A stretch of 64,000 bases of DNA from Lachnospiraceae bacterium oral taxon 096. Its GTDB lineage: Bacteria; Bacillota; Clostridia; Lachnospirales; Lachnospiraceae. Below, piece after piece: positions 18,730 to 26,306 of the stretch. The position numbers were made by a program, and so were the translations under genes. The stretch covers positions 1,265,001 through 1,329,000 of the forward strand of contig CP073340.1 of assembly GCA_018141845.1 (NCBI GenBank), written 5' to 3'. The notes under the pieces were generated by a model. It ran no database searches, was not told the DNA's origin, and saw nothing but the letters and a program-made list of their open reading frames with translations. How positions within the stretch are numbered: the first letter of the stretch is position 1; every line of letters starts with the position of its first letter.

Positions 18730-19309
18730 AAAATGGGATGAAGTGCATGGAAATCAGGCACCAGATGAGAAGATGATGGCATTTCTCGACAGTACTACCG
18801 ACCAGTATGCAATTTTGCAGCTTCGCCGCAGCGAGGATACGGTATATGAACGCTTTTCGTCTATGCGCGAACTGGAACGGATGGGGCTGGAGCCGGATAT
18901 TGACCATTACGAGGTGGTTTATACGGCTCCGCTACTTCCCTACAAGGATCAGAATACGATGTTGGAGGAACTGTATGCGAAATTCAATGTTTCCCACCCT
19001 GATGATTTTACTGGGCATAGTCTTTCTGTGTCTGACATCGTGGCTTTACGGCAGAATGGTGTTGTAAGCTGTCACTATGTGGATTCCATCGGATTCAAGG
19101 AACTACCCAGTTTTTTGAAACCGGAGAATTACCTGAAAGCTGCAGAAATGGCAATGGAAGACGATTATGGCATGGTTGACAGAGTGATCAATAACGGAAA
19201 GAAGGAAGAACCGGCAGAGAAAGCATCGGTTCTGGATCAGCTGAAGGAAAAGCAGGAGGCGGTGCCGCCTGCACTGCCTCGCAGGTGCTGCGAAGAAAAG
19301 GAGTTATAA
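18713..19309 (+). CDS. YodL/DUF4316-domain ICE protein
   Basis: 198 residues. The N-terminal YodL domain (YAILQLRRSEDTVYERFSSM, then PDIDHYEVVYTAPLL and HPDDFTGHSLSVSDIVALRQ) is followed by the DUF4316 segment FLKPENYLKAAEMAMEDDYG and VLDQLKEKQE. Such proteins sit between topoisomerase and relaxase genes in Tn1549-like elements; their role in transfer is unknown. The end is slightly divergent (ALPRRCCEEKEL), perhaps a late frameshift. AGGGAG upstream supports 18713 or the next ATG at 18716. Confidence 0.78.
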   Translation: MMARIEKWDEVHGNQAPDEKMMAFLDSTTDQYAILQLRRSEDTVYERFSSMRELERMGLEPDIDHYEVVYTAPLLPYKDQNTMLEELYAKFNVSHPDDFTGHSLSVSDIVALRQNGVVSCHYVDSIGFKELPSFLKPENYLKAAEMAMEDDYGMVDRVINNGKKEEPAEKASVLDQLKEKQEAVPPALPRRCCEEKEL

Positions 19310-19516
19310 ATGCGTTTTACGGATGACGAATGGATGCTCATGATGCTTTACAGCCCTGGCGCACAGACAGGACTGATCGAAAAGCTTCAAAAGATGCAGA
19401 AAAGTCTGACCGGCAGAGACAGAAACCTGCGCAGGTGGATGGCCTCACTGCTTGCGAAACTGGCAGAGATGACAGATGCAGAATATGAGGCACTGGATTT
19501 GTATCCGGACGAATAA
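19310..19516 (+). CDS. Transposon-transfer assisting protein (TTRAP)
   Basis: 68 residues matching the TTRAP family: FTDDEWMLMMLYSPGAQTGL, EKLQKMQKSL and the ending MTDAEYEALDLYPDE. The family is named for its association with conjugative transposons; the biochemical role is not known. AAAGGAG lies just before the ATG. Confidence 0.8.
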   Translation: MRFTDDEWMLMMLYSPGAQTGLIEKLQKMQKSLTGRDRNLRRWMASLLAKLAEMTDAEYEALDLYPDE

Positions 19517-19537
19517 GCGAGAGGAGGAAAAAGACAG

Positions 19538-20056
19538 ATGATGACAAAAACGGCTTATTGTATGTAGATGGCGCAGGAAGCAGCGGCGCAGATCACTGGC
19601 AGCAAAGAACAGTGGACAGCGTTTCTAACCACATCCGCCCGGCTTTATAAGTATCCGTTTGCGGAGCAGTTGATGATCTATAAGCAGAGGCCAGAGGCAA
19701 CGGCCTGTGCAGAGTACGATCTCTGGAATGACCGGATGAACCGCTATGTAAAGCGTGGCTCCAAGGGCATTGCTCTTTTGGATATGCGTGGGGAGCAGCC
19801 GAAACTGCGGTATGTATTTGATGTGGCAGATACCGGAGAACGGAAAAATTCCCGTCCGGTACAGCTCTGGAAAATGAATGCGGAGCATGAGCAGCCGATC
19901 ATTCGGGCACTGGATGCTGCGTTTGATGTTCCTGCCGGTGCCGGGTCTCTGGAGAATCATATCATGGAAGCGGCAGAACGCCTTGCAAGGGATTACTGGG
20001 AGGAAAAACGCAGGCAGATTAGTGACATCGTTGCAGATTCCTATCTGGAAGGGTAG
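19538..20056 (+). pseudogene. ArdC-like N-terminal domain of a large ICE protein, truncated
   Basis: Start of the very large ArdC/helicase/methylase-type proteins of Tn1549 elements. MMTKTAYCM is stopped by TAG at 19565; an adjacent ATG continues QITGSKEQWTAFLTTSARLY, FAEQLMIYKQRPEATACAEY and RYVKRGSKGIALLD. This ssDNA-binding ArdC-like domain should be followed by many hundreds of residues, but the frame ends at ADSYLEG (TAG 20054), where the sequence becomes a relaxase. A deletion has fused the two genes. Confidence 0.75.
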
Positions 20057-21467
20057 AGCAGTGTCTGGCTGACCGTACTGATTATTCTGAGAATGCAGCA
20101 AAGACGGAAGATGGAAAATATATCAGCGCGTATGCCTGTGACGCAAAGACCTGTGATGAAGAATTTCTGCTTTCTAAACGGCAGTATGAGCATATCACCG
20201 GTAGAACCCAGGCGCATGATGTGATTGCATATCAGATTCGGCAATCTTTTAAGCCTGGGGAAATCACGCCGGAGGAGGCGAACAAGGTTGGGTATGAGAC
20301 AGTCATGCGATTCACCAAGGGAAAACACGCATTTATCGTGGCTACCCATGTTGATCGTGCGCACATTCATAACCACATTATTTTTAATTCGACTACATTA
20401 GACTGCACCAGAAAATTCCGCGATTTTCGTCTGTCAGGTCTTGCGTTGGCGAGGCTCAGTGACATCGTCTGCCTGGAACACCGGTTGTCGGTCATTATCC
20501 GGAAGCCCTATGGAGAACGGCAGAAGAGAACGGAATACCCGGAGAAAAAATCGCAGCGGGATGAAATCTGCGAGTCCATTGATGCAGCATTGGCAAGAAA
20601 ACCAAAAGACTTTCGGGAACTGATTGGAATTTTGCAAGAGGCAGGATACGAGTATAAAGATGGAAAACAGCCTGCCCTACGGGGAAAAGGTTATGTCAGA
20701 TTTGCTCGTTTCCGCTCTCTGGGCAAAGGATATTCGATTGAAGAACTCTGCGAGGTGATTGCAGGGAATGCGGTTCATAAAAGCAAATTTGCAGAGAAAA
20801 CCCGCACAAGTGCACGGTCGGCACAGGTGCATCAGAAGGAGGAGTTGTCGTTCCTTATTGATGTCCGTGCCAAAATGCAGGAGGGCAAAGGCGCGGGATA
20901 TGCGCGCTGGGCAAAAGTCTTTAATCTGAAACAGATGGCGAAAGCGATGATGTTCATGGAAGAGCATGGAATCAAGAGCTATGCAGAGCTGAAAGAAAAG
21001 GCAGATGGAATTTCTGAAAAATGTGATGCGTGCTGGAATCTGTAAAGGCAGATGAGGCACGGATGTCGGAAGTGTCGGTGCTGCGGAAGCATCTAATCAA
21101 TTATGCCAAGACAAAAGATGTTTTTGCCGCTTATAAAGCATCCGGTTACAATCGGGAGTTCTATGAAGCCCATCGGGATATGCTGGCCTTGCGCAGCGCA
21201 GCAAAAAAGGCGTTTGATGCCTATAAGAAAGAGAACGGTTCTGACAAAAAGCTTCCACGCATCAGCGAGCTGAACGCAGAGTATGCGATGCTCCTGGAAC
21301 GAAAGAAAAGCTCCTATGCAGAGTACCGCAAGACCAAATCGGAAATGCAAGATTGGCTCGTGGCGCAGAAGATTGTGCAGGAAATCCTGAAAGAGGACGA
21401 ACAGAAGAAAGAGCAGCTGCATGAGCAGGAAGTGTGGCAAGAAGAAAATAAGGAGAATAGTAGATGA
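20057..21467 (+). pseudogene. MobP-type relaxase (Rlx-like), 5' truncated and frameshifted
   Basis: Relaxase that nicks oriT and pilots the transferred strand. The first ~40 residues, including the N-terminal catalytic region, are lost at the joint near 20057. The remaining frame gives YACDAKTCDEEFLLSKRQYE, then HDVIAYQIRQSFKPGEITPE and the three-His metal motif HVDRAHIHNHIIFNS. A second defect near 21030 shifts the frame; the C-terminal coiled region (MSEVSVLRKHLINYAKTKDV to EENKENSR) continues to 21467. The element therefore lacks its own working relaxase. Confidence 0.85.
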
Positions 21468-21473
21468 TGGAAT

Positions 21474-21520
21474 GTCCGGTGCAGTGTGGGCGTAATGCTC
21501 ATACTGCACCGGACTTTTTT
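21474..21520 (+). terminator. Terminator after the relaxase gene
   Basis: Perfect 12-bp stem GTCCGGTGCAGT/ACTGCACCGGAC followed by TTTTTT. Confidence 0.9.
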
Positions 21521-21584
21521 CTTTGGCAGGAACTGCCGTTAAAGCATCCAGAACGGATGCGCAGCCCGATGCCGTAGGCAGCGT

Positions 21585-21675
21585 TCTATGGGGATTGGGG
21601 AGTTTCCCCAACAAGCAGAAAATCGCTTTCGTGTCACGAAAGCCCTGCTTGCAGAAGAGTGACACTTGCGAGAAG
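21585..21675. other. Candidate oriT of the ICE
   Basis: Non-coding stretch rich in hairpins right after the relaxase remnant. TGGGGA/TCCCCA (21596-21610) is followed by a nested palindrome: CAAGCAG (21612-21618) pairs with CTGCTTG (21645-21651), enclosing GCTTTCGTG (21625-21633) and CACGAAAGC (21635-21643). CCCCAACAAGC-type sequences followed by such a stem occur near relaxase genes of Clostridia elements, which suggests oriT. The nick site is not identified. Confidence 0.5.
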
Positions 21676-21775
21676 TCGGCATTTTTTATTTACTCTTAAA
21701 GCGCGTTGTGCTATAATGCCAATAGAGTTTTTTGATGGCTTGGAAACCACTTAGAAAGATAGAAGGCGAGGAAAA

Positions 21776-21844
21776 ATGGCAGTATCATACAACAGATTAT
21801 TCAAACTTATGATTGACAGAAAGATGCGAAAAAAAGATTTATAA
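21776..21844 (+). pseudogene. XRE-family regulator, first 22 codons
   Basis: MAVSYNRLFKLMIDRKMRKK, then DL and TAA, is the start of the Cro/CI-like regulator common in Tn1549-like elements (normally about 70 residues, continuing into the recognition helix). The rest is missing. The sequence passes at AAAAAAAGATTTATAA directly into a nuclease gene in another frame. Confidence 0.65.
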
Positions 21845-22394
21845 TCGCTGCCATTTGATCGGTTATCAGCTCACTGCAGAAAATGCGAATGAGAAGAACT
21901 TAATCACTGGGACCAGATATCTGAATGTTCAGGGAATGCTGCCGTTTGAGAATATGGCAGCGGACTATGTAAAAGAAACTGGAAATCATGTGCTGTATCG
22001 GGTGACTCCGGTTTTTGAAGGCAGTAATCTCGTAGCATCCGGCGTACTAATGGAAGCGGAATCCGTAGAAGACAAAGGCGAAGGTATTTTGTACTGCGTT
22101 TACGTTTATAATGTTCAGCCGGGAATTAACATCAATTATGCGACGGGGGACAGCTCGGCTTCTGGAACAAACAAGACGGCAGAAACAGAGCAGGCCACAC
22201 AGGCTGTTACGCAGGCAGCTTCTCAGCAGACCAGCACGGAATCCTATATCCTCAATACCAATACAAAGAAATTTCATCGGCCGTCCTGTTCATCGGTCAA
22301 ACAGATGAAGGAGAGCGATAAAAAATCCTCATCAGAGAGTAGGGATGCGCTGATTGCTGCAGGTTATGATCCGTGTAAAAAATGCAATCCATAA
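21813..22394 (+). pseudogene. DNA/RNA non-specific endonuclease, C-terminal part
   Basis: The frame reads YNRCHLIGYQLTAENANEKN, TGTRYLNVQGMLPFENM and a Thr/Gln-rich linker, ending in YILNTNTKKFHRPSCSSVKQ and CKKCNP. This is the second half of secreted beta-beta-alpha-metal nucleases plus the small Cys/His tail domain often found with them. The catalytic DRGH-type motif and signal peptide, normally upstream, are lost at the joint with the XRE remnant. The nominal start at 21813 lies in foreign sequence, so no active enzyme is expected. Confidence 0.7.
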
Positions 22395-22566
22395 AAATGT
22401 GTCAGATATTTAAAAAATATGGAAGAGGAAGGTTGTAGTTCTATATTGCAATACTTCTTCTTTGCGCATATTGGATATGTTGTTGAGGGCGACTGTTGCA
22501 CGCAGAAGATAAGTTGCGCCGGTCTGCGATAATGTGCTGTTTGTATAAGGAAAAGGACAAGGAGTT

Positions 22567-22857
22567 ATGATGAATTTTAGTGGCATATTGATTGGTGTGC
22601 TTACCTTTTTTCTGATTGGATTGTTTCATCCTATTGTTATATATACGGAGTATTACTTTGGAAGCCGCTGTTGGCCGGTATTTTTGCTGTTGGGCATTTT
22701 GTGTATGATTCTATCCGTAAGAATGCAGAAAATACTTTGGTCGGTTTCCCTGGGTGTTTTGGGCGTCAGTTGCTTTTGGAGCATTAAGGAACTGAAAGAA
22801 CAGGAAATAAGAGTGGCAAAAGGATGGTTCCCGAAGCGGAAGGTGGATAAGCACTAA
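22567..22857 (+). CDS. DUF4491 membrane protein
   Basis: 96 residues with three hydrophobic segments: ILIGVLTFFLIGLFHPIVIY, WPVFLLLGILCMILSV and LWSVSLGVLGVSCFWSI. The conserved YYFGSRCWPVF and RVAKGWFPKR identify DUF4491, a small membrane family of Clostridia and Bacteroidetes with no known function. AAGGAG precedes the ATG. It looks intact and may be cargo of the element. Confidence 0.8.
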   Translation: MMNFSGILIGVLTFFLIGLFHPIVIYTEYYFGSRCWPVFLLLGILCMILSVRMQKILWSVSLGVLGVSCFWSIKELKEQEIRVAKGWFPKRKVDKH

Positions 22858-22881
22858 AGAAGAAAGCGGGGAGATGAGAAG

Positions 22882-23010
22882 ATGGCGGTATGGAGATTAC
22901 AGGTGAATACTGGAGGAGCGAACGTTGCGGATTATTGCTTGCAAAACCATGTTGCAGCACTTTGGGGCTGGCAAGGTACTTGCTATGGAGAGTTTACGAT
23001 GTTAGGCTGA
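22882..23010 (+). pseudogene. Truncated ORF, 42 aa
   Basis: MAVWRLQVNTGGANVADYCL, then QNHVAALWGW, resembles the N-terminus of longer proteins beginning with a WRLQ-x-T strand and an Ala-Leu-Gly-Trp turn. I cannot name the family. The frame ends 20 residues later beside a hairpin (AATTGTGCAGA/TCTGCACAATT, 23011-23040). GGGGAGATGAG precedes the ATG, suggesting a real but truncated gene. Confidence 0.4.
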
Positions 23011-23041
23011 TAATTGTGCAGACGGCATCTGCACAATTTGC

Positions 23042-23071
23042 AAAAAAAAGAGGAGCCGGTCAAGGCTCCTC
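23042..23071 (-). terminator. Terminator of the ImmA/XRE operon
   Basis: On the minus strand GAGGAGCC-TTGACC-GGCTCCTC is followed by eight Ts. Confidence 0.85.
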
Positions 23072-23080
23072 GAAGATACG

Positions 23081-23593
23081 TTATTTCAAAAAGTTGCTTT
23101 TATGTTCCAGTGCGTGCAGATTATATCCAAGTGTGGCCAGGTGTGCTACCTTCAGCGCAACCAGATTGATGTCAGTGGACATCGCACTGGCGATCTGCTC
23201 GGCGGTGTACCCATACTCATAGATGTAGCGAAGGACTTCATCGCTGTCCATCAGGATCTCTGCTGCTACGATATTGGCTTCATATTCCGGCTTGGATTTC
23301 ATGTCGTAGAGCATGAACTCATGAATCGGGGTGGTTTTCGCCATATTCCGGTGAAGCTGGTCATGCCCTAATTCATGTGCGCACACGATGCGCAGCATAT
23401 TTTCATTCAGACTGTTATTCAGGAAAATAAAGCGATTTCGTTTAATCACTCGGTACATTCCCTTCAGGGAACCGAGGTTTTCACAAAGCATGACATGGAC
23501 ACCAAGCTGCCTTGCAATTTCAAAAGGGTCTCTGGAACCGCAGCGTTTTACCAGTTTCTCACCGACCCGTGAAAGCTGTTCCGCATTCATCAT
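23081..23593 (-). CDS. ImmA/IrrE-family metallopeptidase
   Basis: 170-residue zinc peptidase of the DUF955 family, typically cleaving a partner repressor to induce an integrative element. The zinc motif is HELGHD, with a further acidic segment EYEANIVAAEILM supplying the third ligand. The C-terminal part LVALKVAHLATLGYNL is typical. GGAGGTGG precedes the ATG pair. It lies 45 bp downstream of an XRE repressor on the same strand, the usual ImmA/ImmR arrangement, so it probably inactivates that repressor on DNA damage or a signal. Confidence 0.88.
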   Translation of the reverse strand: MMNAEQLSRVGEKLVKRCGSRDPFEIARQLGVHVMLCENLGSLKGMYRVIKRNRFIFLNNSLNENMLRIVCAHELGHDQLHRNMAKTTPIHEFMLYDMKSKPEYEANIVAAEILMDSDEVLRYIYEYGYTAEQIASAMSTDINLVALKVAHLATLGYNLHALEHKSNFLK

Positions 23594-23638
23594 ACCACCT
23601 CCAGTTTACAGTATAGCGAAAAGTGTGTACGATAAATA

Positions 23639-24055
23639 TCACTGATCGGATTTTTTACGCCTCGTTTTCGGGGCGTATTTTTTATTGTTCTCTTTGGCAA
23701 TCCAGTAGGCATCGGTCAGAGTTTTATAGGCTCCCTCGATGGCATCTTCGCTTAATTCGCCGCCAGTGAACATACCGGTCACTTCACTGACCAGTTCTTC
23801 AATATCCTTCGCTGCTTTTGCGCCGCCTTTTTCGTGAGCTTCTACGACATAGGTGCCGCTGCTTCCCAGCAGGTACTCAGTAGTAGTATTCAGCGCATCC
23901 GCAATCTTCTGGATCGTAACCATATTGGATGGTTTGCGGCTGCCAAGCTCATAATTCTGAATTGTGCGGGCGGTTACACCGGCCTTCTCTGCAAGTTCTA
24001 CCTGAGTTAAATTGGCTTCTGTTCTTTTTTCTTTCAACCTTTCTTTGAAGACCAT
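23639..24055 (-). CDS. XRE-family repressor (ImmR-like)
   Basis: 138 residues. N-terminal HTH ([47 protein letters not shown]), then a linker and the C-terminal segment [24 protein letters not shown], probably for dimerisation or ImmA recognition. Start taken at 24055, where the HTH begins. The frame stays open further upstream into the antisense of an arsenite-transporter fragment, but that is a joint artefact. Its natural promoter appears lost: foreign DNA begins within about 7 bp of the start codon. Confidence 0.82.
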   Translation of the reverse strand: MVFKERLKEKRTEANLTQVELAEKAGVTARTIQNYELGSRKPSNMVTIQKIADALNTTTEYLLGSSGTYVVEAHEKGGAKAAKDIEELVSEVTGMFTGGELSEDAIEGAYKTLTDAYWIAKENNKKYAPKTRRKKSDQ

Positions 24056-24061
24056 AGAAAT

Positions 24062-24283
24062 GGTGCCTGTCGGCTGCTCAAGCTGCCGCACCGCATTGCA
24101 GCACCTGCCGGAATGATCGGCGCATCCAACTTCTTTGAATTGGCGGTTGCAGTAGCCGTTGCCCTGTTCGGAACAACCTCTCCTGCCGCACTTGCCACAA
24201 CGGTTGGCGTGTTGACCGAAGTGCCGGTGATGCTGTTCCTTGTAAAAATCGCAAACAAAACGAAAGGCAGGTTCCCCGCATGA
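24062..24283 (+). pseudogene. ACR3-type arsenite efflux permease, C-terminal remnant
   Basis: Last ~73 codons read [52 protein letters not shown]: the final two helices of ACR3/ArsB-type arsenite exporters. The upstream ~280 codons are missing, replaced at about 24056-24062 by the start of the XRE gene on the other strand. The stop overlaps the arsC start (ATGA), showing an original acr3-arsC operon. Confidence 0.8.
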
Positions 24284-24681
24284 CAAAGCCAAAGGTTGCA
24301 TTTATCTGCGTCCACAACTCCTGCCGCAGCCAGATTGCAGAGGCATTGGGCAGAGCGCTGGCGTCCGACGTGTTTGAAAGCTATTCTGCCGGAACGGAAA
24401 CAAAACCCCGGATCAATCAGGATGCTGTCCGACTGGTGAATGAGCTTTATGGCATCGACATGGAGCAGACGCAGTATTCTAAGCTGATTTCTGCGATTCC
24501 TGAACCGGATTTTACAATCTCGATGGGATGCAATGTAGGATGCCCTTTTATTGGTAGACCATTTGATGATAACTGGGGATTGGAAGACCCGACTGGAAAA
24601 GATGATGCTGCGTTTAAGGATGTGATCATGCAGATCCATCAAAATATCATAGCATTGAAAAATCGCCTTCAAACTATATAA
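24280..24681 (+). CDS. arsC: Arsenate reductase, low-molecular-weight phosphatase type
   Basis: 133 residues, cytosolic. P-loop VHNSCRSQ (the family's C-x5-R is here CRSQ after HN) begins near residue 11, and the acid motif [20 protein letters not shown] includes further cysteines. It reduces arsenate to arsenite for export. The export partner is reduced to a fragment just upstream, so a lone reductase may no longer confer resistance unless a pump exists elsewhere. There is no promoter inside the remaining acr3 fragment that I can identify. Confidence 0.85.
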   Translation: MTKPKVAFICVHNSCRSQIAEALGRALASDVFESYSAGTETKPRINQDAVRLVNELYGIDMEQTQYSKLISAIPEPDFTISMGCNVGCPFIGRPFDDNWGLEDPTGKDDAAFKDVIMQIHQNIIALKNRLQTI

Positions 24682-24694
24682 ATTTGCTTGTCAA

Positions 24695-24725
24695 GAGGGC
24701 TGGCACCGTCCAGCCCTCTCTCTTT
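24695..24725 (+). terminator. Terminator after arsC
   Basis: GAGGGCTGG-CACCGT-CCAGCCCTC followed by TCTCTTTTT. Confidence 0.85.
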
Positions 24726-25287
24726 TTGCAAAAGTTTCCCTCAATTTTTCTTGCAAGCTGCCGAAAATGACACGCTTTCAAAACTTTTTGCTGACACAGC
24801 TCGATTTTTGTGGTAATCTATCCCAACAATTGAATATAACATATTTTTACATATTCGTTCCGGCCCTGCGGGGCTGAACATCTTGGCTTTCAGCCGTTAC
24901 ATAACCGACTAGCATGACCTTCCAGAAAAAGCGAAGGCAGGGGTGGTCTGTTTTGTGACGGCTTTTTTGTTGCCGTTTTGCACGTTGCACCTTGAAAACC
25001 GCATGACCGTCTGCATGGGATACCAGGCGATGACCCTGAGAAGGAGAGCCGGAAAACGCCGCCGGAAGGGGGCAGGAAAGCCATGCAGGGAGAATGGCAG
25101 GACGTTGATTTCCCAGTTGCGGAGAAAAACGATGTGCTCAAAATGAGCATATCGTTTTCCGTAACGCCGATGAAAGGATGGAATGCCTAACTGCTGACGG
25201 CGTAGAATCTTGGTGGCTAACTTGGTGGATATCTTGATGGGTGTCATCCTCTAAGTTATCATGGGTTGCATCATAGGACTTATCATT
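24726..25287. other. Low-coding ICE segment
   Basis: About 560 bp without a well-supported gene. It includes a GC-rich stretch with the only plausible short frame (25083-25190). From about 25200 a TTGGTGGCTAACTTGGTGGAT-type sequence contains short imperfect direct repeats. It ends where an AbiEii fragment begins. I see no RNA gene. Confidence 0.35.
25083..25190 (+). CDS. Possible 35-aa peptide
   Basis: MQGEWQDVDFPVAEKNDVLK, then MSISFSVTPMKGWNA. Its composition is protein-like, and the start region resembles small proteins encoded near relaxase modules in Tn1549-type elements, but I cannot name it. It could equally be the tail of a deleted gene. The ribosome site (GGGGGCAGGAAAGCC) is only fair. 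Confidence 0.3.
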   Translation: MQGEWQDVDFPVAEKNDVLKMSISFSVTPMKGWNA

Positions 25288-25632
25288 GGCTGTGCCTGTC
25301 TTATGTTGCTGATGGAACATCCGCGTCGGTTATCCACAGATATTGATATTATTGCCGAGCTAGGGACAGATTTGGATAAGTATTTAGATCGTGCATCGGA
25401 GATTTTTCCTTTTAAGGATGTTGAGGAACAGAAGCGGATTGGAAAGAACAATATCGAAAAAAGGCATTTTAAGTTTACCTATGATTCACCGATCAATAAC
25501 AGGCCATTCTATATTCTTTTGGATGTTTTGTTTGAACACAATCATTATTCGGAGTTGGTTCAAAAAGAAATTCAGAATGATCTTCTCTTGACAGAACCGG
25601 AATACCTTACTGTTTCCCTACCGTCAGCAAAC
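25288..25632 (+). pseudogene. AbiEii-type nucleotidyltransferase toxin, fragment
   Basis: The frame contains LMLLMEHPRRLSTDIDIIAE, carrying the nucleotidyltransferase Asp-x-Asp motif (STDIDII), and continues FKDVEEQKRIGKNNIEKRHF, RPFYILLDVLFEHNHYSEL and LTVSLPSANCMKL. This matches the middle of AbiEii/AbiGii toxins of the type represented intact at 52632. The N-terminal GG-S half-motif is degenerate and the last two thirds are missing; after 25632 the sequence turns into a MazF scrap. No AbiEi antitoxin is nearby. Confidence 0.65.
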
Positions 25633-25690
25633 TGTATGAAGCTGTAAGGATTTAGCTTGGATATTACATTCCGGAACAAGCAGAGATAAT
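25633..25690 (+). pseudogene. MazF 3' scrap, duplicate of 33607-33660
   Basis: GAAGCTGTAAGGATTTAGCT and the following ~35 bp match the mazF-like end at 33607-33660 (EAVRIQLGYYIPEQAE), except that CAG is TAG here. It marks a second broken joint of the same gene family. Confidence 0.55.
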
Positions 25691-25814
25691 GTGGAACGTC
25701 ATGCAGATGGAAGTGTGACAAGAAAGCCAAAACGGTATACTGGGAAAAAAGATTAAGAAAAGAATAAAGAGCTGGTTTTAATTGTAAAATTTATGGGGAA
25801 CTAACATCAGCTTA

Positions 25815-25868
25815 TTGACATGAATTTAAAAATAAGTATAATAATAGTTGAGTAATTGTTCAACTATT
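25815..25868 (+). promoter_or_regulatory. Metal-responsive promoter and operator of cadC
   Basis: TTGACA (25815-25820), 16-bp spacer and TATAAT (25837-25842), directly followed by the palindrome AATAGTTGA-N8-TCAACTATT (25843-25868). TTGA-centred inverted repeats overlapping the start of transcription are typical ArsR/CadC operators. Autorepression by the adjacent CadC-like gene, relieved by Cd/Zn/Pb, is inferred. Confidence 0.75.
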
Positions 25869-25887
25869 ATTATTTGGAGGTGAATAT

Positions 25888-26247
25888 ATGCCAAAAACGT
25901 CTTATATTTGTAATTGCGATGTAATTCATGAGGATATTGTGAATGATGTGAAATCCAAGATGCAGCCAAAAGATGATTATATCCAGTTGGCTTCTTTGTT
26001 TAAGCTATTTGGAGATGGAACTAGAGTACAAATCTTACACGCTCTAGAACAGAGTGAGATGTGTGTATGTGATCTTGCAGTGCTACTGGGGGTAACAAAA
26101 TCTGCAATTTCGCATCAGTTAAAGGCATTACGTCTTGCGAATCTGGTAAAATTCCGTAAAGAAGCACAGATAGTTTACTACTCGCTGGCAGATGATCATG
26201 TGAAAGAGATTATTGACAAGGGATTTGAGCATCTTTGGCAGAAATAA
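25888..26247 (+). CDS. cadC: ArsR/SmtB-family metal sensor, CadC-like
   Basis: 119 residues with a winged helix (LFKLFGDGTRVQILHALEQS, GVTKSAISHQLKALRLANLV). Cysteines lie where CadC binds Cd/Pb: N-terminal YICNCDVIH and helix SEMCVCDLA, giving a C-x-C pair at each place, as in CadC proteins with the N-terminal thiolate site. It should repress itself and the downstream P-type ATPase until metal binds. GGAGGTGA precedes the ATG; a good operator lies immediately upstream. Confidence 0.88.
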   Translation: MPKTSYICNCDVIHEDIVNDVKSKMQPKDDYIQLASLFKLFGDGTRVQILHALEQSEMCVCDLAVLLGVTKSAISHQLKALRLANLVKFRKEAQIVYYSLADDHVKEIIDKGFEHLWQK

Positions 26248-26261
26248 TATTTTTTAACATT

Positions 26262-26284
26262 ATAGTTGAGTAATTGAACAATTA
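26262..26284 (+). promoter_or_regulatory. Second CadC-like half operator before cadA
   Basis: ATAGTTGAGTAATTGAACAA repeats the first 15 bases of the cadC operator and then keeps TTGA-N5-TGAACAA symmetry. It suggests that cadA is also controlled directly. Confidence 0.55.
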
Positions 26285-26306
26285 AACAAATTATAAGGAG
26301 ATTATC

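Noticed and set aside
24912..25320. Several open frames on both strands around 24900-25320
   Set aside because: Arginine/proline-rich composition typical of non-coding GC-rich DNA; no ribosome sites or family resemblance, apart from the weak 25083 peptide.
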